Of a stretch of 64,000 nucleotides of DNA, positions 32,333-43,518 are shown piece after piece. Below the pieces are notes generated by a model. The model saw only the letters and a program-made list of their open reading frames with translations. It was not told the origin of the DNA and did no database searches. Position 1 is the first letter of the stretch. The number at the start of each line of letters is the position of its first letter. Origin of the DNA: Boswellia sacra (taxonomy: Eukaryota > Streptophyta > Magnoliopsida > Sapindales > Burseraceae); the NCBI GenBank assembly GCA_013180625.2, contig SNVD02005036.1, positions 1 through 64,000 on the forward strand. The letters are read 5' to 3'. The translations under genes and the position numbers were made by a program.

Positions 32333-35300
32333 ATGCAAAAGGGTCTTATGTATGTGAGCGCCACTATCAATGGCAAAGACGTGCGTGCGATGCTTGACAC
32401 AGGAGCCACGCACAACTTCATCTTGGAAGAAGAGGCCAAACGGCTAGGCCTCAAATACACCAACGGAGATGGCACCATCAAGGTGGTAAACTCACCTGCC
32501 AAGGCAATATTGGGAGTGTCCAAGGCAACATCGGTTCAACTTGGCACATGGTACGGTAAGTTTGATTTCTCCATTGTTCCCATGGATGATTTTCAAGTAG
32601 TGCTTAGCATGGAATTCTTCGACCAAGTTCATGCCTTTCCCATACCATCTTCAAACTCCCTCAACATACTCGATGGGAGTCATTCATGCATGGTGATGAC
32701 AGAGCGTGCAATGAAGGTTGAAGGCAAAATGCTCTCCGCACTACAATTCAAACGAGGAATGAAGAAGGATCTAAGTTTCCTTGCCACCGTTCGAGAACTA
32801 AACGATGGAGAGGACGTTGCCATCACCAAGAATTCAATGCCAAGGCAAATTCAAGCCATCCTCGAGAAGTACAAGGATGTCATGCCCCAAGAACTTCCGA
32901 AGAAGTTGCCTCCACGATGGAAAGTGGATCATGAGATCGAGTTGGAGCTGGGTGCAAAGCCTCCAGCAATGGTGCCTTATCGTATGACGCCACCCGAACT
33001 TGCGGAGTTGAAGAAAAAACTCCAAGATTTACTTGATGCAGGTTACATCCAACCCTCAAAAGCTCCATATGGTGCACCCGTCCTCTTCCAAAAGAAGAAG
33101 GACGGATCCTTCCACATGTGCATCGACTATCGGGCACTTAAGAAGATCACAATCAAGAAAAAGTACCTGATTCCACTCATTGCATAGTTGTTCGATCAAC
33201 TTGGGAAGGCTCGATACTTTGCAAAGCTTGACTTGAGATCGGGGTACTACCAAGTACGCATTGCCAAAGGCGATGAGCTAAAGACCGCATGTGTAACAAG
33301 GTACGGTGCTTACTAATTTTTAGTCATGCCATTCGGTCTCACCAATGCACCTGCTACATTTTGCACCCTCATGAATAAGCTCTTCCATCCCTATCTCGAT
33401 CGGTTCGTAGTGGTGTATTTGGATGAAATTGTGGTTTATAGCAAACTCTTGAGGAGCATGTGCAACAACTCCAACAAATCTTCCAAGTGTTATCCGACAA
33501 CGAACTCTACATCAAGAAGGAGAAATGTTCATTTGCCCAACAAGAGGTAGAGTTCCTTGGCCACCGGATAAGAGATGGAAAGTTCATGATGGATCAAGCA
33601 AAAGTGAAGGCCATCCAAGAATGGGAGCCTCCAACCAAGGTATCGAAGCTCAGGTCATTTCTTGGGTTGGTTAATTATTATCGGCGGTTTATCATGGACT
33701 ACTCAACCAAGGCCGTCCCATTCAAAGATCTTCTAAAGAAGAATCGCATATGACACTGGTCCGAAGAGTTCCAATATGCCTTTGAAGGGTTGAAGAAGGC
33801 GATATGCGAAGAACCGGTGTTGGTACTACCCGACCACACCAAGCCATTTGAGTTGCACACTGATGCATTCGACTTTGCCATAGGAGGAGTCCTAATGCAA
33901 GAAGGGCACCCCATTGCATACAAGAGCCGTAAACTTAATGACACAAAGCGTCGATACACGGTCCAAGAGAAGGAAATGACAGCTATCATCCATTGCCTAG
34001 GGTTTGGCGACATTACTTGCTTGGTTCCCACTTTATCATCAAAACCGACAATGTGGCAACAAGCTACTTTCAAACACAAAAGAAGCTAAGCCCCAAGCAA
34101 GCACGATGGCAAGATTTCTTGGCGGAGTTCGACTATAGACTCGAGTATAAAGCGGGTAAGGCAAACATTGTGGTTGATGCCCTAAGTCGCAAGGCGAAAT
34201 TCACCACCTTAAGTACAAGTCGTCCACAAAGTGTGCTCATCGATCGCATCAAACAAGGCTTAGAGCACGATCCCTTAGCCAAGAACCTCTTGAAGTTGGC
34301 AAGTAAGAGGAAGATACGACGCTTTTGGCTTGATGAAGGTCTACTCCTCACAATCGTGAACCGCTTATTCGTGCCTAGACATGGGAACTTGCGGAAGGAA
34401 ATCATGAAGGAGTGCCACGATTCCAAGTGGGCTGGTCACCCAGGTATGGCACAAACCCTTGCACTCGTGCAAGATTCCTATTATTGGCCTCAAATGCAGG
34501 AAGATGTGGAAGGCTACGTGAGGACTTGTCTTGTGTGCCAACAAGACAAGGTTGAGCACCAACGTCCAACGGGGTTGCTTGAACCCCTACCCATTACGGA
34601 AAGGCCATGGCAAAGTCTGTCGATGGACTTCATCGTGGCCTTGCCAAAGTCCGAAAGGTATGGAAGCATCATGGTGGTAGTTGATCGGTTTAACAAATAT
34701 GCCACCTTCATACCCGTCTCTGTGGATTGTACCGCAGATGAAGCCGCTCGAGCATTCCTCAAACACATCGTGAAGCTTTGGGGAGTCCTACAAAACATTG
34801 TAAGTGATTGTGACCCTCGCTTCACGGGACGCTTTTAGGGCTTCAAGTTACTAGGGACGGACTTGAATTTCTTTACAAGCTTCCAACCCCAAACCGACGG
34901 GCAAACCGAGCACATAAATGCCCTGCTTGAACTATACTTGAGGCATTACGTGAGCGCTCATCAACATGATTGGACAAAATTGTGAGATATTGCCCAATTC
35001 TCTTATAACCTCCAAAAGAGCGAGGCAACAGGCAAGAGTCCCTTCGAGATTGTGACTGGACAACAACCAATGACTCCATATGCCATAGCCTTAACATATG
35101 GAGGAAAGAGTCCCGCGGCCTGCAAGCTCGCGAAGGAATGGCACGAACAAGCTGATATCACGCGTGCATGCTTAGACAAGGCCGCTACGAAAATGAAGAA
35201 ATGGGTGGATACAAAGAGACGGCACCTCACATTTTAAGAGGGGGACTTGATACTTGTCAAGCTCCTACCCCAACAATTCAAATCACTTCACAAAGTGCAC

Positions 35301-35710
35301 AAGGGGTTGATGCGAAAATACGAGGGTCCTTTCCCAATTGTCAAGCGAGTGGGTGAAGTCTCCTACAAGATACGATTGCCTCCTAACTTCAAGATCCATC
35401 CAGTCTTCCATGTGAGCTTCCTCAAGCCCTATCACGAGGACAAGGAAGACCCAAGTTGAAGCGAGTCCAAACGAGCGCCCGCAGTCGTTGTCACCGCATT
35501 CGACAAGGACGTGGAGTACATCCTTGCGGATCAAGTGATTCGAAGGAAGGGAGTTCCACCATACACGGAGTACTTGGTGAAGTGGAAAGACCTTCCGGAC
35601 AGTGAGGCAAGTTGGAAACGCGAAGACACCTTGTGGCAATTTGGCGAGCATATCCAACGCTACAAGGATGAGAGTGTGCCGAGGACGTCGCGGAGATAGG
35701 TGGGGGAGGA
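32333..35710 (+). pseudogene. pol: Chromovirus copy B pol (protease to chromodomain)
   Basis: Plus strand. Protease with [11 protein letters not shown] (about 32389) and [20 protein letters not shown] with [27 protein letters not shown] and [10 protein letters not shown]; the catalytic box reads [11 protein letters not shown], so the second Asp of YLDD is Glu (about 33415-33430). RNase H follows at about 33790 ([14 protein letters not shown]), then integrase ([55 protein letters not shown]) and chromodomain (VEYILADQVIRRKGVPPYTEYL, 35512 onward). Several stops and frameshifts (33185, 33315, 33450, 33751, 34836, 35236). Gag is replaced by another family's sequence. Confidence 0.9.
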
Positions 35711-36218
35711 TGTCACAGCCCGCCCAATTTGCTTGCTAAAGTAGCCCAAAATGTGCACAAAAGGCTTGGCCCGATTTCTAGAAGACATGCAATCCAATCC
35801 CATTTTCTAGAAACTCTAGCAAGTCAAGGGTAGTTCACCTACCACATGTAAATATTTAGACATTTAGTTAGATGATTCTAGATAGGCATTTGTGGCCGTC
35901 GGATGTAATAAATCCTAGCCATTCATTTGGGAGGTGGATTAGTATAAATACCTCTCCAAGGCTCACTTGTAAGGCATCCAAGCAAATACAACACAAAGCA
36001 TTGTAAGCAAGCATTCTTGTGTAATACAAAGCTCTTTGCATTTGCAACACTTGCCTCTAAGTTTCTTCTCTTCTCTTGTTGCCTACAAAGCTCTTTAGCT
36101 CAATGATCCTAACTTCTCCTTGAGCGAGAAGCACACTACAAGGCTTACTTAGTAACTTTCGGGTACAAGTTGCCTAAGTGCCGCACGAGCAGCTGTGCCA
36201 AACTCTAAGCTCGTGACA
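35711..36218 (+). repeat. 3' LTR of chromovirus copy B
   Basis: TGTCACAGCCCGCCC to AGCTCGTGACA, 508 bp, preceded by GTGGGGGAGGA, a polypurine tract. It is the inverse of the copy A LTR. The next base joins chromovirus H within its RNase H. Confidence 0.88.
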
Positions 36219-37500
36219 ATATGACTGTAATAAGCTATTGATCGATGTCCCTACATCAGCACTGCTCCAATCCCCATCCCTGAAGCATCAGCATCAATAG
36301 TGAAGGGTTTAGTGAAATCTGGCAAAGCTAAAATAAGAACCAAAGTCATGGCTTGTTTTAGTTTGACAAAAGCCGCTTCTGCCCTTTCATTCCACCCAAA
36401 ATTGTCCCTTTTAAGTTATTCAGTTAAAGGAAAAGCCATGCTATCATACCCAACTACGAATTTCCTGTAATACCCAATCAGCCCCAAAAAGCCCCTCAAT
36501 TCTTTTAAATTTCTAGGTGTAGACCACTGCACAATCACCTCAATTTTTTAATTGTCCGCTGCTCCACCTTCAGTCGAGATGATGTGGCCAAGGTATTCTA
36601 ATCTGGATTGGGCAAACAAACACTTCTTCAAATTGACATATAGCTGTTGTTCTTTCAGTATGTGGAACACCATATCCAAGTGTTGTACATGTTCTCCCAA
36701 GCTGCTACTATAGACTATCGTCGAAGAAAACGAGAACGAACCTCCTTAAATATTTTCTAAAAATATCATTCATCAAAGCTTGGAAGGTTGAGGGTGCATT
36801 GGTGAGCCCGAATGGCATTACAAAAAATTCATAGTGTCTGTCCGTCATAAGTGCGGAAAGCTGTCTTGTGAACATCTTCAGGTTTCACCCTTATGTGGTG
36901 ATATCTTGACTTGAGATCCAGCTTAGAAAATACACTAGCCCCATGTAACTCATCAAGGAGCTCGTCTATTACAGGAATCGGATACTTGTCTAGAACTGTA
37001 GCCTAGTTGAGAGCTCCATAATCAACACAGAATCGCCAACTTCCATCCTTCTTTTTAACTAATAGAACCGGGCTTGAAAAGGGACTGCAACTAGCTCGAA
37101 TTATTCCTGCAGCCAACATCTCTTCCACTAATTTTTCAATTTCATCCTTCTACACTTATGGGTAATGATAGGGCCTAACACTGATTGGTTGACTTCCCTC
37201 CTTTAAGATAATTGTATGATCTCGTCCCCTACTAGGGGGCAAACGAGAAGGAGAATTAAAGACTGTCTGATATCTATCAATAGTTCTCTCTACCTCCCTA
37301 GGGCTCTCTTGGGTGATAGCTTCTGGTAGTACAGAGAAAGCACTTCATTCTAGTAACATACCACAGCCCCCTCCCTTCACTGCCTTTATGATATTCTTAT
37401 ACCCGACTTGTGTTTTGCATAGACCTAGATCTCCCTGCAAAGTCACATTTTGGCCATCCACTCTAAACTCCATGGATAGAGTCTTGCAAATAAATTTAAT
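36219..37500 (-). pseudogene. pol: Chromovirus H reverse transcriptase and start of RNase H
   Basis: Minus strand: sequence before and in the RT (about 37200-36540) includes a recognisable [15 protein letters not shown] segment at about 36780-36820 and a KCLFAQSRLEYLGH-type segment near 36600. The RNase H start DADASGMGIGAVL lies at about 36250-36290 and ends at AYYSH where copy B's LTR abuts. Many stops; no frame over 60 codons survives, so limits are approximate. Confidence 0.75.
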
Positions 37501-37518
37501 AAACCCCAAATTTTTCAG

Positions 37519-37827
37519 CTATAACATTCCTAATACCAAATCTATTCCAAAAAGATCTAACGGAAGAAAGTCTTCCACTATTCTAACTCCCTGCAACATT
37601 AGGACTATCCGCCTGCAAATTCCTTCTCCCTTGACTGGGTCACCGGTGCCCAATAACACTCCATATTTCCTAGCATTGTCTACTGGTACACCAACTTTTT
37701 TTACCAAAGCTTTTGATATAAAGTTATGGGTAGCTTCATGATCAATCAACACAATCACTTCCTCCCCTCCGGTCATGCCTTTCAATTTGATGGTTTTAGG
37801 TGATGTAAGTTCAACTACAGAATTCAT
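37519..37827 (-). pseudogene. Chromovirus H protease region
   Basis: A 102-codon open frame: IKLKGMTGGEEVIVLID then HEATHNFIS, VKKVGVPV, and EDFLPLDLFGIDLVLGM. The retropepsin site normally reads D-S-G-A-T-H; here it is D-H-E-A-T-H, so the catalytic D-S/T-G triad is altered. Confidence 0.85.
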
Positions 37828-37899
37828 TGAGAGCTCTACAATTTCAAGATTACAGCTGTTACCTTCAGTAACCTCTAGGACTTTGTTATCTTCTTCCAG

Positions 37900-38935
37900 T
37901 TGACATTCTATCTCCTCTTAGACCACCATGACATGCAGTTCCTTAAACTTGCAGCAGTGACTTGGAGAAAATTTCTCATCTCAGCGATAACACAAACCTT
38001 TTTCCCTTTTGGTTTGTAGTTCTGAATCTGTCAAGCGCCAAAACTGAGTTTCAAATCATCCTACAGTGTTCTTCTCTGGTGCCAGTGTTGAACGAATTGT
38101 AGGAGAGTTATTGTAATAACTGAAGTAAGTTCCTTTCTTCTCAGTCGATAATAGGCCAGATTTGCAAAACTTAAGGGCCTGACTCTTATTTTCTAATTTC
38201 TGGGCCATATGGATTATCCGGTCCAGCCCATTAGGCCTGACCTTCAATTTGGCCCACAACTCTGGTTTCAAGCCATTGATAAACTGGCCTTCAAGGATGT
38301 GCTCCGATAAGTCATTCATCGTCGATGCGATCCTATCAAACCGCTGCCTATATTCCCTCACCGTCCCCTCTTGCCGGAGTGCCAGAAATTGCTTCGAGAT
38401 CCCTTCCTAGTTTTCGCGAAATCGTTCAAGCAACAGCGATTTCAGTTCCTACCAAGACCAGAAGGCTCGTCGCGAATCTTCCCACTGGTGCCAAGCGAAG
38501 GCCTCACCCTCCATCAACACTACAGCGGCGATCAGTTTCTCCCCCTCCGACATCCGATTCAGCGATAAAAAATGCTCTGCGCGATAAACCCATTCATCGG
38601 GGTCACCACCGTTGCATGTCGGCATCTCTATCAGACGAGTTCGGATCTCTCCTCTCCCTGGTTCGTCACTGCCACCACCTCCAGCGACAAATGGAGGTAA
38701 TCCTCCTCCAGATCCACCCATCGGTGATTTCTGTTTGGATGACGATGCAGAGTGGTGAGAGTTCTCTTTGCTCTCCGCTGTTATGGCCTCCAGTTTTTCC
38801 AGAATTATTGCCATGCCTTGTTCTAGGAACTATACCTTCGCCATCCCTTCCTTGATAGAGGCGATATCGTTCTGCATCATCTGAACTTTTTCTTCTATCG
38901 TATCCATCCTCCCATCTCCCTTCTTTGCCATGCCC
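37900..38935 (-). pseudogene. gag: Chromovirus H gag
   Basis: Minus strand from about 38935: a helical N-terminus, Gly/Ser-rich linker (GGSGGGLPPFVAGGGG), the retrotransposon gag core (PDEWVYRAEHFLSLN, then REYRQRFDRIAS and ILEGQFINGLKPELWAKL), and a zinc-knuckle remnant near 37980 in which a stop replaces the second Cys. At least three frame breaks. Confidence 0.82.
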
Positions 38936-38940
38936 AGGTA

Positions 38941-38955
38941 GGAGCTCTGATGCCA
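38941..38955 (-). other. Primer binding site of chromovirus H
   Basis: Minus strand TGGCATCAGAGCTCC, 4 bp inside the 5' LTR; one mismatch to the usual iMet-type TGGTATCAGAGC. Confidence 0.8.
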
Positions 38956-38959
38956 AAAT

Positions 38960-39368
38960 TGTTAGGATCTTTTTACACTCTCTCACACACTGACGGTAGC
39001 CTAAGTAGAATTTAGAAATTAAGGTGGTTTAGAGACAGTTGGTTGAGTAGATGGAAGATGAAATGTAGAAGTTTATTGAGAGTTTGGCAGGAGATTCGAG
39101 AGTCCTACCAGCTCTCCCAAGAAAACAACTCTTCAAAAAATTACTCACAAAATGATCACCCTTCTCTCTCTCTTCCTCCCTCTATATATTCTCTAACTAA
39201 CTACACATTTTCCTAGACGTCTATAACTCTCACAGCATAAAATAGTACAGCAATAACCAAAAAAAATAAAAAGTAAGTCTCCCTCAATTCTTCTGAATTC
39301 CCAGCTTTGCCCTTTCCTTATTATTTTGGAGACGTCTAGTGTAGGTGAATTTGATTGGAGGCTTATCA
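38960..39368 (-). repeat. 5' LTR of chromovirus H
   Basis: 409 bp, partner of 27124-27532. On the minus strand it begins TGATAAGCC and ends CCTAACA. Confidence 0.9.
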
Positions 39369-39457
39369 TATAATTATTCTCATGTGCTATCTGTAGAAAG
39401 AATGTCTGTCATGGGTTCTTTTGTCTGATCATTGTTTTGATATTGAATATTCCATAG

Positions 39458-40246
39458 GGGACAAGTGACATTAAACTATTAGGAAAGATATTTGCAGCTT
39501 TAGGGAGTGCAACACCTTCTCAGGGGCCTGATTAACATACCTTATGTGGAATACCAATATGTTGCTGCAACCCCCTTTGCATTCATTGTTTCCAGAGTGA
39601 TATGACTCTTACAAATTATTTGTACAAAATCACCTATACAAATTGATGTGGCATCATTGTATGATCATCACATCACCCATCTTAATTAACATGATTTATT
39701 ATTAGTGTTTATTCATCCAAACATATCATGCTATATAAAAAGTTTGTAACAGTGGTATCACTCTTGTTTCCAACTGCTAGTAATGATACTTTAGATCTGT
39801 TATCAAAGATGTGTAACATATGATCCAAAAGCTCGAATTACAGCGCGGCAGGCACTATAACACAGGTATGTAAAGTTATTGACTTTGATTTCCTGTTACT
39901 GTAAGGTTTCTTCTCATCTCTATTCTCCAATCTAGGTTCTTTTCTTCTGCACCACTGCCTACAAAACCAGACAGACTTCCTAGACTTGCCCTTAAGCGGG
40001 TATCTGCACCTTCAGATTTTAACCCTCAGGAGGATCCTACTGTGTTTTCACCACCAAGAAAGCCAAGGAGAGTGATGCCGGAGCGTGATTGATTTGAAGG
40101 GAATGCTCACCAGCTTGGTAAAGAGGAGCATGGTGGTGAAATGAAACATGTTGATGGTAGAATTGCTGGAAAAAATGAACAATTGCCAATGTTGATAGGT
40201 TTTCAATGTTTGCATCAAGTCCTCGTACTAGACCTATGATTAACAG
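39458..40246 (+). pseudogene. CDKD: CDKD-like pseudogene, C-terminal exons
   Basis: These continue the CDKD gene beyond the retroelement nest. Exon 39458 to about 39595: GTSDIKLLGKIFAALGSATP, then a frameshift and YVEYQYVAA. Exon about 39771-39865: SNDTLDLLSKM, then a frame break and YDPKARITARQAL, donor GTATG. Exon 39936-40246: FFSSAPLPTKPDRLPRL then DFNPQEDPTVFSPPRK, the typical CDKD tail, with TGA at 40090 and donor GTAAAG. The last exon expected for CDKD is not securely found. Order and spacing match the N-terminal exons at 24865-25985, so this is one gene split by a large intron. Confidence 0.85.
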
Positions 40247-41930
40247 GTAAAGCAATATCTTTTGCTCCATCACTTTGTAATGTTTACTTCAAGACCTTCA
40301 AGAAGTGAGTTGGTTGTGTGACTAGTTTTTTTAGTGTGACTAGTTTTTTTAGTGTGACTTGGAGCTTTAAATCTTGTACCAATATACATGATCTATTATT
40401 TTTGGCCAAACTTGGAGCAGAATGCAACGTGGTCTAGCTAAAAGAGATCAAGAATAACAACATTGATGAACGGCCTTTTTCCCATTGTTTTTGGTCTAGT
40501 CCTATTGGCTTGAATCCTTATAGTCTCTTGCATAAGTTGGAAACTACATTATGTTCTATAAATTTCAAACGTTTAGCGGTTGGAAATCTTAATTGTGGGA
40601 GTGGATCTGGATAGAACATTGTTGTATTTGATAACCTATTATATCAAATCTAGGATGAGACTGCAGATCTAATTCTTGAACCACATTTGAATGAGAAAGA
40701 TGGTAGCTTAATGTCCACTAGTAGTTTTGACTTTCCTCATTTTTTTCTTTTCCTTCTCTTTCATAATTCTTCTGTAGTTCTAACAAAAATCGAGCTGGGA
40801 CCTAGGGATGTTTGCTTATGTCCTTGTTACTTAATCAAAAATTTATATTATGAGGCTCAATGCCATGCATTAAGGGTTTTATGGAAATGTTGCTATAGGA
40901 TTAGAAATTCATACTTGCGGCTTAGTATAAATAAGAAAACTTTGGGCGAGGACCCAAAGGTGGTCAATAATGTACTAATGCTATTTTATCTCAAATTATA
41001 GTGGTGACTTCATTGAAGGTGTTATTACTATTCTTTTAAAAAAATAATAATAATAACGGTATTATAGTAATATGGTAAAAAGAGTGAGCAAGAGCATGTG
41101 GTTCCCCATTAACATACTAAAATCCTATTGGTTTAGTCAATTTTTTTTTTTTGTTGATAGGTATTCTTTGCATTTGAGTTAAGCTTTAGTAAAGTTCATA
41201 GCAAGGTGGGATGATTGTATTGCAGCTTTCTGCTCTTCACTCGAGGCTTTCTATTTTGTTGATCTTCCTTCATTACTTTAAGTTCTCTAAATGGTAGTAT
41301 GAGCATATTGTATTTTGATTTGCTTGATTGAGTGTATAATTGTTGATATGTCCCACTTCGAAGTTGTGAAGTTTGTGGACACAAGTTAGTTACTTGTTTT
41401 TCATCAGTTCTTTTTTTCTTTTCTTTTTTTCAGTGGAGAGATTGGGGAGAGTTGATGGTTATTAACTTTTTATATTTCTTGTTAGGATTGAAATAAAAGA
41501 TACTAACTAGAGACTTTTAGTCAACCCAATTATTTTTTAGCAATGTCAGAACAATAGTTAAGAAAAAAAATTCCATTGGCCAAAGTACATGTGTATACAA
41601 AGTCACTATTTCGCATTGATAAGATCTAACTGGTGGTTTTTGACCAAATTTGATCAAATCCAAAGGAAATTTATAATAAATCTTATGGATATTTTTGAAT
41701 TATTTTAAAAATTCATGAGAGTTTGAAAAAAATTTTGAAATAGAATCTGATATTCTGATCCCGCATATCAAGAATCAAAGAAAGTACCCTTAAAATCACT
41801 CTTTTCTTTTCTTTTCTTTTTTACAAATGTTTGTTGAAATTTTAATCTTGATATGAGAGAGCAACTTTTTCTCAATTTCTAGTTATAAAGTAATTATGAA
41901 ATTACTTCATGATCTTCTCTTCCAAACTAA
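40247..41930. other. Downstream region of CDKD pseudogene
   Basis: No supported gene. An 18-bp direct repeat GTGTGACTAGTTTTTTTA occurs at 40316 and 40334 with a partial third copy. A 104-codon open frame at 40687 has no recognisable features and is probably chance. AT-rich throughout. Confidence 0.5.
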
Positions 41931-43376
41931 TGATGCGTTCGAAACTAGCAAGTATACTAGTCGCACAAGTAATAAAGTGATAAGTAGATATCGTTCCCAC
42001 GAGGATTGATTCTAATTGAATTTGTTATTCAAAAGCAACAACAGAATAAATTGGGGGTGGGGGGGGTGGGGGGGTGGTGGGTGGGGGATGGTTGTTGATG
42101 GATTAACTAAATGAAATATTAATGTAAATGCACAATAACGCAACACAAAGTAAAATGGAGTGAGAAATCAATGAGAGACACTTGGTTAAGGGTTCTTTAT
42201 CTACCACAAGATATGAATTTGTGAATTAACATAGAATTGTCATCCAATTACAGCATTGAAGTTATCAACCGTAGATAACAACAAGCTCTGTTACCCCAAT
42301 TTTTCCTTACTTTGTTGTTAAATAAAACAAGTTCTTTATTTAATCTCTATCCATTAAACAACCTAGAATAAGCTCTCTGAGTTTAATTCAATGGAAGCAT
42401 TACGAAAAGAAAGACAGGTAGATCTAAGCAATAATCACACAGGTTCAGATTATTTAACCCAGGTTGTAATTTTCAATTGCAATCTCTGATCACAATTTTG
42501 CTACTAATGATTGGAAATTCAAGACAATTACGGATCAAGATTTCTAATCTAGCAATAGACAACAACCAGATTATATTCAGTTGGCCACCCCAAATACAAT
42601 CAGCAAGCAATCATAAGCATTAAATATGGGAAAATACAAGCAACTTCAATTAGAGAATTGGATAACAACTTCTTACACAATCAACTCACAAAAACCATAT
42701 GAAGGGCTTTGAAATCATCCTCGACCAATTCAGATTCAGTTACACATGTTCAAAAATGTGGTAAATACAATACAACATACAAATTTTCCAGAAAATGAAA
42801 GGGAAGGGAAAAACTTAGCAATTCTAATGTAAATCTCTTTGAATTATAGTTCTTCCTCTTTTCAAGCTTTCTTTCTCCTTCAAGAACTCTAGGAAATGAA
42901 AGAAATCCAGAGCTGCAGCCTCCACCACGTTCTCCCCTCTTCAAGTTATGAAAATAAAACCCTAAAATGTGTTTATATACTCTGCTACAGTAACTTGCTA
43001 CAGTATCCCCGTATTTAATAACATGCTACAGTGATATGTGGAATTACAAATATACACTTCTCATACCATTTTTATCATAACTTTCGGTACACTACATAAA
43101 TTCGTGAACCGTAAATTTCTCCAGAAAATAGACTTCGAGAGCTTTTCAATGGTATATAGCATGTTATCCGGTTTATTGTATATCGATACAATCAACTTCG
43201 AGAAATTGGTTGATCAGTAGAGGTAAAAATGAAGGGTTTTACTCCAATTTTGTGCAAGTTCTTCCAAAACTCCTACAAACATAAAAAACCACACAAAAAC
43301 ATAAAAATATCAAGGAATATAGCAAAGAAATATAGACAAATTGATATGAAAGTAATATATAAGTGGACACCTATCA
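41931..43376. mobile_element. Solo LTR, TSD ACTAA
   Basis: The insert begins TGATGCGTTCG and ends GACACCTATCA, flanked by ACTAA at 41926-41930 and 43377-43381. It is 1446 bp with no coding domain and no internal repeat of its ends. The CGTTCCCACGAGGATTG segment near the start is common in LTRs of large plant retroelements. A solo LTR is the simplest reading; a complete non-autonomous element is less likely. Confidence 0.82.
42051..42089 (+). repeat. G-rich tract (G-quadruplex candidate)
   Basis: About 39 bp of nearly pure G with single T/A interruptions, containing at least four runs of four or more G. It lies 120 bp inside the solo LTR. Confidence 0.85.
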
Positions 43377-43518
43377 ACTAACTAGTTTAATAATTTAGTA
43401 GGAGGCTTTTTTTTTGGGTGGCATTGGCTAGCTGTTATATAAAGACATATTGCATGCTCTCATAACAATTTTTAAAATGTGATTCCGATAATGAAGCAGT
43501 GAGTGCTCTGCAAAGATG

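Larger units (their letters stand above)
27124..39368 (-). mobile_element. Chromovirus H (Ty3) inserted in CDKD intron and itself disrupted
   Basis: Two 409-bp LTRs (27124-27532 and 38960-39368) flank the nest; by eye they differ at roughly 5% of positions. On the minus strand each starts TGATAAGCC and ends CCTAACA. A polypurine tract (GGGCAGGGGGGAAA) precedes the left LTR and a TGGCATCAGAGC primer site of tRNA-iMet type follows the right LTR. Gag, protease, RT and the start of RNase H (36219-38900) and the integrase tail with chromodomain (27469-27926) remain. The rest is replaced by 27927-36218. Flanking 5-mers AGTAA and TATAA match only in part. Confidence 0.85.

Noticed and set aside
27124..39368. 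Perfect target duplication around chromovirus H
   Set aside because: AGTAA and TATAA share only three of five bases, so the duplication cannot be claimed.
40653..40730. Last exon of CDKD
   Set aside because: TCTAG followed by an open stretch was considered, but the expected C-terminal residues are not convincingly present.
40687..41001. 104-codon open frame
   Set aside because: No recognisable domain, AT-rich composition and no supporting splice or promoter context.
42051..42089. Telomeric or assembly-gap G tract
   Set aside because: The unit is not TTTAGGG and the flanks are continuous LTR sequence; treated as part of the solo LTR.
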